Shown: positions 1 to 6,716 of the stretch, one piece after another | How the letters are laid out: every line of letters begins with the position of its first letter | Numbering within the stretch: position 1 is the first letter of the stretch | Assembly: GCA_036506275.1 (NCBI GenBank) | Contig: DASXSB010000077.1 | Coordinates: 1 to 31,943 of the forward strand | Length of the DNA stretch: 31,943 bases | From: DASXSB01 sp036506275 | Lineage (GTDB): Bacteria; Methylomirabilota; Methylomirabilia; Rokubacteriales; CSP1-6 | Direction of reading: 5' to 3' | Translations under genes and position numbers: made by a program | Notes under the pieces: generated by a model | What the model was told of the DNA's origin: nothing | Database searches by the model: none | Seen by the model: only the letters and a program-made list of their open reading frames with translations

Positions 1-650
1 TGGGAGGCGCCGCAGAACTCCGCGCACTGTCCCCAGTATTCGCCGGGACGATCGGGCGTGAACGCGAGCTGGTTGAGGCGGCCCGGCACCACGTCACGCT
101 TTCCGCCGAGGGGCGGGGCCCAGAAGCTGTGGATGACGTCGGGGCCCTCGAGACGCAGCAGCACGGGACGGCCCGAGGGCAGATGCAGCTCGTTGGCGGT
201 GACCACGTCGAGACCCGCGTAGCGAAACTCCCACCACCACTGCCGGGCGATCACCGTGACCTCGAGGCTGCCCGGCCGCGCCAGGCCCTGCGTGCGGAAG
301 ACGATCTGGATGGTGGGGATGGCGATGACGAGGAGCACGAGCGCGGGCGCCATCGTCCACGCGATCTCGAGCGCGGGGTGACCGCGCCGCGCCGACGGCG
401 CCGCGCCCGGTCGCTCGCGAAAGCGCGCGAGCACGTAGGCGAGCACGACGAAGACGATGAGGGCGATGACGACGGTGACCCAGGTGATGATCGCGTAGAC
501 GTGGAGGATGGCGCGGTTGTAGTCGGAGCCACCGACCACCGTGCTCCGCGGCGTGTTCCAGACGCAGCCGCTCGCGAGCAACGCGACGGCCATCACGGAG
601 ACGCGCGCGCCTGTCCGCACGAGGAGATGCCGCGCTCTCGTGGGATTCAC
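1..650 (-). CDS. coxB: Cytochrome c oxidase subunit II (CuA subunit), partial at window edge
   Basis: This is the CuA electron-entry subunit of an aerobic haem-copper terminal oxidase. About 216 residues are visible and the C-terminus runs off the left edge. The N-terminus reads as a lipoprotein signal: a hydrophobic stretch ending in LLASGC, with the Cys as the likely lipidated residue. Two transmembrane helices follow (around HVYAIITWVTVVIALIVF, and the segment after EIAWT). The cupredoxin domain carries QWWWEFRY, DVIHSFWAPPLGGKRD and GEYWGQCAEFCGAS, the last holding the two CuA cysteines (C-x3-C). I chose the GTG at 650 because the internal ATG at 593 would leave almost no positively charged n-region before the lipobox; no strong ribosome site is seen. 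Family identity is certain, the start is not. It lies 67 bases downstream of the amidohydrolase gene on the same strand. Confidence 0.93.
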   Translation of the reverse strand, partial: MNPTRARHLLVRTGARVSVMAVALLASGCVWNTPRSTVVGGSDYNRAILHVYAIITWVTVVIALIVFVVLAYVLARFRERPGAAPSARRGHPALEIAWTMAPALVLLVIAIPTIQIVFRTQGLARPGSLEVTVIARQWWWEFRYAGLDVVTANELHLPSGRPVLLRLEGPDVIHSFWAPPLGGKRDVVPGRLNQLAFTPDRPGEYWGQCAEFCGAS

Positions 651-717
651 GAGGCGACGGTACCGCCGCCCTCCGTCCTCCGCAAGCGATGCGGACGGGT
701 TCTACGCGGCGGCGGTT

Positions 718-1950
718 CTACGCGGCGAGGGCGAGGAGGGTGTGCAGCAGCACCTCGGCGCCGCGCTCGATGGCGTCCCAGTCGCTCGTCTCGTCGACGC
801 GGTGGCTCCGTCCGCCTCGGGATGGGATGAAGATCATCCCCGCCTCCGTGATCGCGGCCAGGTTCTGCGCGTCGTGCCCGGCCGCCGAGTACAGCCGCTG
901 CCAGGCGAGGCCCATCGTCCGGCACGCCGCCTCCACCGCCGATTGCACGCGGGGGGCGCAGACTGCTGGCTCCGTCACCGATAGGGGGCGCATCTCGACC
1001 GCGAGGTGTCGTCGCGCCGCCACCACCTGGCCCAGAACGGCGCAGCGGCGGGCGAGGGAGGTGAGCACGGTCTCGTCGGCCGCCCGTATCTCGTGCACGA
1101 TCTCCGCGCGGCCGGGAACGATGTTGCTCACGCCCGGATGGACACTCACCACGCCCACGTTGGTGACGCTGCGCCCGCGCCCATGCGCGAGCACCAGCTC
1201 GCGCGCCCGCAACGCATATTCGGCGGCGCCCAGAAAGGCGTCGCGCCGCCGCTCCATCGGCGTCGTCCCCGCGTGGTCGGCCTGGCCCAAGAAGCGCACG
1301 CGCGTGCGCCGGATCCCCACGATCGAGTCCACGACGCCGATGGGAATGTTCGCCTCCTCCAGGCGCGGCCCCTGCTCGATGTGCAGCTCGACGTAGGCGG
1401 CCACCGCTCCCGCCGGCGCTCGCGCTTCCGGAACGCGCGCGGGGTCGAAGCCGGCGCCGCGCATGGCGTCCACGAGGCGGATGCCGTCGACGGCGGTCAG
1501 CGTGGGGAGGCCGGCCTCGTCCAGGCGCCCACAGAACGCGCGCGATCCGAACAGGCTCCCGTAACGGCCTTCCTCATCGCTCCAGGCGGCCACCGCCACC
1601 GGCAATCGGTGGGGGGCGCCGCGCTCGCGGATGGTTTCCAGGCACTCCAGGCCGGCCATGACGCCGAGAGCGCCGTCCAGCATTCCGCCTTCAGGGACAG
1701 TGTCGATGTGGGAGCCCGTCAAGACGACGGGGGCGCGGGTGGAGATGCCGGTCGCGCCGAGCGCGCCGAAGACATTGCCGGCTCCGTCCACCCAGGTCTC
1801 CAGGCCCGCCGCCCGTAACTCGGCGAGGAGCCAGGCGCGGGCGGCCTCGTGAGGTGGACTCCAGCACGGGCGGGTGACGCCACCGCCGGGCAGGCCGCCG
1901 AACGTCGCGAGCTTCTCCAGGCGACTCTTCAGGCGGGGCAACGAGACCAC
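718..1950 (-). CDS. M20-family N-carbamoyl-L-amino-acid / allantoate amidohydrolase
   Basis: A 410-residue zinc-dependent amidohydrolase of the hydantoinase/carbamoylase branch of M20 peptidases. These enzymes hydrolyse N-carbamoyl-amino acids, allantoate or ureidoglycolate in pyrimidine, hydantoin or purine breakdown. Metal-binding motifs are all present: GSHIDTV (His81), LDGALGV (Asp92), DEEG (Glu126/127), ELHIEQG (His190) and a C-terminal RSHRVDE. The dimerisation-domain substrate motif around GQADHAGTTPM is also typical. The start is a GTG at 1950 with no convincing ribosome site. Length matches the family (about 400-420). Sequence alone does not decide between carbamoylase, allantoate and beta-ureidopropionase substrates, and no hydantoinase or allantoinase gene is adjacent. 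It is transcribed away from the acyl-CoA dehydrogenase pair, with 112 bases between start codons. Confidence 0.9.
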   Translation of the reverse strand: MVSLPRLKSRLEKLATFGGLPGGGVTRPCWSPPHEAARAWLLAELRAAGLETWVDGAGNVFGALGATGISTRAPVVLTGSHIDTVPEGGMLDGALGVMAGLECLETIRERGAPHRLPVAVAAWSDEEGRYGSLFGSRAFCGRLDEAGLPTLTAVDGIRLVDAMRGAGFDPARVPEARAPAGAVAAYVELHIEQGPRLEEANIPIGVVDSIVGIRRTRVRFLGQADHAGTTPMERRRDAFLGAAEYALRARELVLAHGRGRSVTNVGVVSVHPGVSNIVPGRAEIVHEIRAADETVLTSLARRCAVLGQVVAARRHLAVEMRPLSVTEPAVCAPRVQSAVEAACRTMGLAWQRLYSAAGHDAQNLAAITEAGMIFIPSRGGRSHRVDETSDWDAIERGAEVLLHTLLALAA

Positions 1951-1980
1951 GGGCGGAGCGTAGCACGGGGCGCGACCGCC

Positions 1981-2010
1981 TTGACTTCACGGGGCGCGCG
2001 TTCCTAGAAT
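1981..2010 (+). promoter_or_regulatory. Sigma70-type promoter for the acyl-CoA dehydrogenase pair
   Basis: TTGACT (1981-1986) and TAGAAT (2005-2010), each 5/6 to consensus, are separated by 18 bases. It is the best promoter match in the window and sits about 50 bases before the ATG at 2063. The -10 element overlaps the palindrome at 2007-2026. Confidence 0.7.
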
Positions 2011-2026
2011 GAATCGCCGTTCATTC
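2007..2026. promoter_or_regulatory. Palindromic operator, TetR-family style
   Basis: Perfect inverted repeat GAATGAA (2007-2013), 6-base spacer, TTCATTC (2020-2026). It overlaps the -10 box and the expected transcription start, the position where a repressor would block initiation. TetR-family regulators of fatty-acid and acyl-CoA catabolism often bind palindromes with GAATGA half-sites (Bacillus FadR is one example, with a shorter spacer). The regulator is not encoded in this window, so its identity is inference. Confidence 0.6.
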
Positions 2027-2062
2027 AGCGCTGACGGGCTTCACCCCACCGCAGGAGGGGAC

Positions 2063-3259
2063 ATGGATTTCACGTTGACCCCCGAGCAAGAAACGTTTCG
2101 GGCCGACGTTCGGTCGTGGCTCGAAAAGAACATTCCGCGGGAGTGGACCCGCCGTGTCATGGCCAGCTCGGAGGTGCCGCGTCCGGAGGCCTACGACTTC
2201 CTCCGCGGCTGGCAGCACAAGCTCTACGAGGCCGGTTTCATAGGGCTCACGTGGCCGAAGGAATATGGCGGCCGCGGGCTCACCTTCCTCGAGGAGATGG
2301 TGTTGCACCAGGAGATGGCCCTCGCGAAGGCACCGCCGATCCTCAACATCCTCGGCGTCGGGATGGCGGGGCCGACCATCGTCGCCTACGGCACCGAGGA
2401 GCAGAAGCAGCGCTATCCCGCCAAGATCCTCTCCTGCGACGAGATCTGGTGCCAGGGCTACTCGGAGCCGAACGCGGGCTCGGACCTGGCGTCACTGCAG
2501 ACGCGGGCGGTGAAGGACGGCGAGTACTGGGTCATCAACGGACAGAAGGTGTGGACGTCGCTCGCCCACGTCGCGGACTGGATGATGCTCCTCGCCCGCA
2601 CCGATCCCAACGCCGCCAAGCACAAGGGCATCACCTACTTCCTGCTCGACATGAAGCTGCCGGGCGTCACCGTGAAGCCGCTCCGCCAGATCACCGGCGA
2701 CGCGGAGTTCAACGAGGTCTTCTTCGACAACGTGCGCGTGCACGAGTCGCACGTGCTGGGCGGCGTCAACAACGGCTGGGCGGTCGGGCTCACCACGCTC
2801 ATGTACGAGCGTCTCGCCCTCGGATTCGGGCTCCAGACGCGGCTCCGCATCGCCGTCGACGGCGTCATCGAGCTGGCGCGGCAGATGGACAAGGGCGGGC
2901 GCGCGATCACGAAGGACGCCGTCATGCGGCAGAAGATCGCCCAGCTCTGGATCGACACCGAGGCGCTCAAGTACACGGGCGCGCGCGCGGTGACCAAGCT
3001 CCTGCGCGGCGAGCTGCCGGGACCGGAAGCGTCCACCGGGAAGATGGGATGGGTGGAGACGCACCAGCGGCTGCAGGAGGTGGCCATGGAGATCCAGGGC
3101 CCCTACAGCCAGCTCACGCGCGGCGGCGATCGCGCCGTGGAGGGCGGGGTGTGGCAGTACACCTTCCTCCGGTCGCGCGCCAACTCCATCGAAGGCGGTA
3201 CCACCGAGATTCAGAAGAACATCATCGGCGAGCGGGTCCTCGGCCTGCCGAAGGGATAA
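2063..3259 (+). CDS. Acyl-CoA dehydrogenase (catalytic-type chain)
   Basis: FAD-dependent acyl-CoA dehydrogenase of 398 residues, introducing the alpha-beta double bond into an acyl-CoA in a beta-oxidation-type pathway and passing electrons to ETF. The start at ATG 2063 is preceded by AGGAGGGG (2053-2060) and begins with the typical MDFTLTPEQ; an in-frame ATG at 2009 overlaps the promoter and is rejected. The N-terminal helical domain is followed by the flavin-site segment GYSEPNAGSDLAS and the beta-domain motif NGQKVWTS. The C-terminal helical domain ends with IEGGTTEIQKNIIGERVLGL, whose first Glu (about residue 377) sits where the MCAD-type catalytic base lies. It is followed 14 bases later by a second, divergent dehydrogenase; the two probably form one operon and perhaps one heteromeric enzyme. 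Substrate is unknown. Confidence 0.93.
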   Translation: MDFTLTPEQETFRADVRSWLEKNIPREWTRRVMASSEVPRPEAYDFLRGWQHKLYEAGFIGLTWPKEYGGRGLTFLEEMVLHQEMALAKAPPILNILGVGMAGPTIVAYGTEEQKQRYPAKILSCDEIWCQGYSEPNAGSDLASLQTRAVKDGEYWVINGQKVWTSLAHVADWMMLLARTDPNAAKHKGITYFLLDMKLPGVTVKPLRQITGDAEFNEVFFDNVRVHESHVLGGVNNGWAVGLTTLMYERLALGFGLQTRLRIAVDGVIELARQMDKGGRAITKDAVMRQKIAQLWIDTEALKYTGARAVTKLLRGELPGPEASTGKMGWVETHQRLQEVAMEIQGPYSQLTRGGDRAVEGGVWQYTFLRSRANSIEGGTTEIQKNIIGERVLGLPKG

Positions 3260-3273
3260 AGGAGACCGGGACC

Positions 3274-4410
3274 ATGGATTTCGGTTTCAGCCAGGAACAG
3301 GATCTTCTTCGCTCGACCGCGCGCAAGTTCCTCGAGAACGAGTGCACCTCCGAGTTCGTGCGCAAGCGGATGGAGGAGTCGGCCGGCGTCACCGACGAGT
3401 TCTGGGGCAAGCTCGCCGAGCAGGGGTGGCTCGGTCTCGTCTATCCCGAGGAGTACGGCGGAAGTGGCCTCGGCTTCGTCGACCTCACGGTGCTGATGGA
3501 GGAGATGGGACGGGCGGTGATGCCCGGCCCGTTCTTCTCGACGCTGCTGGCGGGCCTCACCATCCTCGAGGCCGGCTCCGCGGGCCAGAAGAAGGAGTGG
3601 CTCCCGCGGCTGGCGGGTGGCGAGGCGAAGGCCACGCTCGCGTGGACGGAGCCGAACGCGCGCTGGGACGCGGCCGGCGTCACCACGACGGCGCGCAAGA
3701 CAGGCCGAGGCTACGTCCTCAGCGGTACCAAGCTCTTCGTGCCCGACGCTCACCTCGCCGATGTGCTGGTGACGGTGGCGCGCTTGTCTGAGGGCGCCAA
3801 CCTGGAGGAGGGCATCGGGCTCTTCCTCGTCCCGAAGGGCGCGGCCGGGCTCGAGACGAAGCTCCTGCCCACCATGGATCAGACGCGCAAGCTCTGTGAG
3901 GTCGCGCTGCGCGACGTGCAGGTGGACGGCGACGCGCTCCTCGCCGAGGGCGGCGGCGGCTGGCCGGCGCTCGCGCGCGTGATCAACCGCGCGACGGTGG
4001 CGCTCTGCGCCGAGATGTGCGGCGGCGCCCAGCGCGTCCTCGACATGACGACCGACTACGCGAAGATCCGCATTGCCTTCGGCAAGCCCATCGGCTCCTA
4101 CCAGGGCGTGAAGCACCGCGCCGCCGACATGCTGGTCGAGATCGAGAACGCGAAGTCGCTCACGTACTACGCGGCGTGGGCGGTCGACGAGCGCGTGCCC
4201 GAGGCCACCCTCGCCGCCTCCATGGCGAAGGCGTACGTCTCCGACGCCTTCCGCAAGGCCGCGGGCGCCGCCATCCAGCTCCACGGCGGCATCGGCTTCA
4301 CGTGGGAGCACGACCTCCACCTCTACTTCAAGCGCGCGAAGTCGTCGGAATTCACGTTCGGCGACGCGACGTACCACCGCGAGCGGGTGGCTCAGCTCAT
4401 CAATCTCTAG
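3274..4410 (+). CDS. Acyl-CoA dehydrogenase-like chain lacking the usual catalytic Glu
   Basis: A 378-residue acyl-CoA dehydrogenase-family protein starting MDFGFSQEQDLL at ATG 3274, with AAGGAG a few bases upstream. It keeps the fold landmarks: the N-terminal helical domain, a degraded flavin motif (WTEPNARWD in place of the S/TEP-x-AGSD form), SGTKLFVPDA in the beta domain, and a C-terminal LHGGIGFTWEHDLHLYFKR block. The terminal segment reads EFTFGDATYHRERVAQL, so the position of the MCAD-type catalytic Glu is occupied by a non-acidic residue (Phe by my alignment). In mycobacterial steroid degradation, heteromeric dehydrogenases pair one competent chain with one such chain. Adjacency to the preceding full-motif gene suggests the same here, but partnership is inferred. 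Hairpins directly after the stop end the operon. Confidence 0.9.
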   Translation: MDFGFSQEQDLLRSTARKFLENECTSEFVRKRMEESAGVTDEFWGKLAEQGWLGLVYPEEYGGSGLGFVDLTVLMEEMGRAVMPGPFFSTLLAGLTILEAGSAGQKKEWLPRLAGGEAKATLAWTEPNARWDAAGVTTTARKTGRGYVLSGTKLFVPDAHLADVLVTVARLSEGANLEEGIGLFLVPKGAAGLETKLLPTMDQTRKLCEVALRDVQVDGDALLAEGGGGWPALARVINRATVALCAEMCGGAQRVLDMTTDYAKIRIAFGKPIGSYQGVKHRAADMLVEIENAKSLTYYAAWAVDERVPEATLAASMAKAYVSDAFRKAAGAAIQLHGGIGFTWEHDLHLYFKRAKSSEFTFGDATYHRERVAQLINL

Positions 4411-4413
4411 ATT

Positions 4414-4440
4414 CGGAGGGGGCCTCGACGGCCCCCTCCG
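4414..4440 (+). terminator. GC-rich hairpin after the acyl-CoA dehydrogenase operon
   Basis: Perfect 11-base stem CGGAGGGGGCC (4414-4424) / GGCCCCCTCCG (4430-4440) with a 5-base loop, starting four bases after the stop codon. There is no T-run, so it may be a non-canonical terminator or an mRNA-stabilising hairpin. Confidence 0.6.
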
Positions 4441-4463
4441 ATGCCTCCCCCAGAGCAGAACCA

Positions 4464-4489
4464 CGGAGGGGGGCTTCGCCGCCCCTCCG
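4464..4489. repeat. Second related GC-rich hairpin
   Basis: CGGAGGGG (4464-4471) pairs with CCCCTCCG (4482-4489). An inner GGC/GCC stem closes a TTC loop, with one bulged G. The sequence is an imperfect copy of the 4414-4440 hairpin, and both are followed by CCTCCCCC a few bases on, so the pair looks like a degenerate tandem repeat. Confidence 0.5.
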
Positions 4490-4507
4490 GAACCTCCCCC
4501 TTCGGTT

Positions 4508-4526
4508 GCGCCGGCGGAGCCGGCGC
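4508..4526. repeat. Third hairpin in the 4.4-4.6 kb intergenic region
   Basis: Perfect 8-base stem GCGCCGGC (4508-4515) / GCCGGCGC (4519-4526) with a 3-base loop. It is unrelated in sequence to the two hairpins before it. The rest of this 197-base gap, up to the GTG at 4608, shows no gene or clear promoter. Confidence 0.45.
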
Positions 4527-4607
4527 TCGGAAGCGGTTTCCGGCTGATCGCATCGGGGTATCAGAGGGGAGATTCGTTACTATTGGGCGAATGACGGGGC
4601 GCGCGAC

Positions 4608-5444
4608 GTGAGCACTGGTGATATCGGGAGTGTCGTCGAGCCGAAGCCCGCGGCGTCGGTGATCCTGGTCAGGCGCGCCCGCGAAGAGCCGGCGTCCCTC
4701 GAGGCGTACGTCATCCGGCGGCAGCGGTCGATGCGATTCCTCGGCGGGTACTACGCGTTTCCCGGCGGCAAGGTCGATCCCGAGGACGCCGGCGCCGCGA
4801 TGCTGGCGCGGCTCCGCGGAGTGGACGCGAGGACGGCGTCGGCGACCTTCGCGTCGGTCAACGGACTGCCCGCGCTCGCGTACTGGGCGACGGCCATCCG
4901 CGAGCTGCTGGAGGAGTGCGGGATCCTGGTCGCGTGCGACGCCCGCGGCCGGCCCGTGGACGCGCGCGTGCCCCGGGTGGCGGAGGCGATCGAGCGCTGT
5001 CGCGCGGACTTGATGGCCGGCGTCGCTCCCTTCGCGGAATTGCTGGCGCGCCGGCGGTGGTACGCCGACGCCCGCGCGCTCGCGTATCTCTCGCACTTCG
5101 TCACGCCGCGCCGCAGTCCCATCCGCTTCAGCGCGCGCTTCTTCGTGTGCGTCGTCCCGTCGGGCCAGGCGCCGCGCCTCTTCACCGAGGAGACGTCGGA
5201 GGCGTTCTGGATCCGCCCGGGTGAGGCGTATCGCCGGTTTCTCGAGGGCGCGATGGCGATGGCGGAGCCGGCGGAGTACGCGCTCGGTTATCTCGCGCAG
5301 TTCCGCTCCATCGCGGAGCTGGGCGGCGCCTGCGGCGACGGCTGCGAGAAGTTCCACGGCATCGCCGACCGTCTGGATGTCGCGTGGGACCGAATCGACT
5401 GGAAGGCCAACCGCTGGCCCGACGCGACGTTCACGAGGGAGTGA
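4608..5444 (+). CDS. Nudix hydrolase, NUDT19/CoA-diphosphatase-like
   Basis: A 278-residue Nudix-fold pyrophosphohydrolase. The Nudix box is present but split: GGKVDPE (residues 53-59) supplies the first half and RELLEECGI (98-106) the second. That puts about 38 residues where the canonical box has 7. This long insertion within the box is a hallmark of the NUDT19 group, whose characterised mammalian member hydrolyses CoA and acyl-CoA to phosphopantetheine products. Here that would fit a CoA-rich gene neighbourhood, but substrate assignment is by family only. The GTG start at 4608 is used because the ATG at 4591 is closed by a stop after six codons. Its last four bases overlap the start of the next gene (GTGA), implying translational coupling with a membrane ligase of unrelated function. 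Confidence 0.85.
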   Translation: MSTGDIGSVVEPKPAASVILVRRAREEPASLEAYVIRRQRSMRFLGGYYAFPGGKVDPEDAGAAMLARLRGVDARTASATFASVNGLPALAYWATAIRELLEECGILVACDARGRPVDARVPRVAEAIERCRADLMAGVAPFAELLARRRWYADARALAYLSHFVTPRRSPIRFSARFFVCVVPSGQAPRLFTEETSEAFWIRPGEAYRRFLEGAMAMAEPAEYALGYLAQFRSIAELGGACGDGCEKFHGIADRLDVAWDRIDWKANRWPDATFTRE

Positions 5445-6703
5445 CGTCGCCGGCGTCACAACTGGCGCGCGCGGCCGATCGGAGCGTGCCCGCGCTCCTC
5501 GTCCTCACGCTGGTCGCGCTCGTCACCTCGATCACCGCCGTCGGGGTCTTCACCGCGCTCCTCGCCGCCGCCACGCTCTTACGCCTGCTCGATCCGGAGC
5601 TGCACGCGCGTTTCCGGGTGCCGCTCGCGGTTCCGATCGCCGCCTACGTGGTGGCGTCGCTACTGGCCACGGCTTTCGCGCGCGACCGCGGGGCGGCGCT
5701 ACACCAGTCGAAGGACCTGCTCCACATCGTTCTCTTCGTCGCCGCCGTCAACGGCTTTCGCTCCACGGAACAGATCCGGCGCGCGTTCGCGTGGTTCTTC
5801 GCCGCCGTCGGCGTCGCCTCCGTGTACGCGATCCTCCAGTCGTGGGCCTGCAACGGGAGCACGGAGCCGCCGGCGTGGGTGGCCACCGTTTTGCGCGTGA
5901 GGTTCGATCGGTGCCGCAACCTCGCCGAGGAGCCGTTCCGCGTGCGTGGCTTCTTCAGCATCTACATGACGTTCGGGGGCACGCTGATCGTGGCGCTCGC
6001 ATTGCTCGCGGGTGGCCTCGCCCTCGGCGTCTGGCGGCGCGCGGCGGCGCTCGTGCTGCCGACCGTGCTCGCGCTCGTCGCCATCGGGCTCACGTACAGC
6101 CGCAACGCGTGGGTGGGCCTGCTGGCGGCCGTCGGCACTCTCGTCGTGCTGACGCGCCGGTTGCTCCTGATCGTTCCTCTCGCGGTGATCCTCCTCCTCG
6201 CCGTCGCGGTGCCGTCGCCGCTGCGCGCTCGGATCGAATCCGCCTTCGATCCCGCCAACCGGACCGTGAGCGAGCGTCTGTACTTCTGGGAGTCGGGCCT
6301 CCACATGGTGCGCGATGCTCCGTTTCTCGGCCTCGGCCCCGGCGGCGTGAAGATCTACTACCCGGAGTACAAGAATCCGGCGGCGAGGCGGACGGGGACG
6401 TCGCATCTCCACAACGATGCTCTCCAGATCGCCGCCGAGCGCGGGCTCCTCGGCCTCGCGGCGTGGCTCTCCATCTGGATCGTGTTCCTCTATCGCGCCG
6501 TTCGGATCTACCGCGCGCTGCCGCCCGGGCGCAGCGACGCCGCCGCGCTCGTCGCGGGCGGCATCGCGGGCGTGGTCGGGTTCCTCGCGGCCGGACTGTT
6601 CGAGTACAACTTCGGTGATTCCGAGGTCATCGGCCTCGTGTGGGTCGTCATGGCCGTGCCCTTCGTGGTGGCGCGGGAGGCCGGCGCGCCTGTGGTATTT
6701 TGA
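5441..6703 (+). CDS. O-antigen ligase / Wzy_C-family polytopic membrane protein
   Basis: A 420-residue inner-membrane protein with about ten hydrophobic helices. The large periplasmic loop carries the Wzy_C family signature: ERLYFWESGLHMVRDAPFLG, the segment GLGPGGVKIYYPEY, then HLHNDALQIAAERGLLGL. Family members transfer undecaprenyl-linked glycans to lipid A core or to proteins, or polymerise glycan repeats; the domain does not separate these roles. The start is taken as GTG 5441, overlapping the Nudix stop and preceded by GAGGGA; an earlier in-frame GTG at 5384 would sit deep within the Nudix gene. No glycosyltransferase, flippase or other surface-polysaccharide gene is nearby, so it is a solitary ligase. 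The next gene starts 13 bases downstream. Confidence 0.85.
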   Translation: MTSPASQLARAADRSVPALLVLTLVALVTSITAVGVFTALLAAATLLRLLDPELHARFRVPLAVPIAAYVVASLLATAFARDRGAALHQSKDLLHIVLFVAAVNGFRSTEQIRRAFAWFFAAVGVASVYAILQSWACNGSTEPPAWVATVLRVRFDRCRNLAEEPFRVRGFFSIYMTFGGTLIVALALLAGGLALGVWRRAAALVLPTVLALVAIGLTYSRNAWVGLLAAVGTLVVLTRRLLLIVPLAVILLLAVAVPSPLRARIESAFDPANRTVSERLYFWESGLHMVRDAPFLGLGPGGVKIYYPEYKNPAARRTGTSHLHNDALQIAAERGLLGLAAWLSIWIVFLYRAVRIYRALPPGRSDAAALVAGGIAGVVGFLAAGLFEYNFGDSEVIGLVWVVMAVPFVVAREAGAPVVF

Positions 6704-6716
6704 CCGCCTCACACGG

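Noticed and set aside
2116..3273. Open frame upstream of and continuous with the second acyl-CoA dehydrogenase, suggesting a longer fused protein
   Set aside because: The upstream part is an Arg/Gly-rich shadow of the first dehydrogenase; the real start is ATG 3274 with its own ribosome site.
4591..4610. Six-codon open frame (ATG 4591) ending on the Nudix start, possible leader peptide
   Set aside because: Too short, no codon pattern of an attenuator and no alternative hairpins around it.
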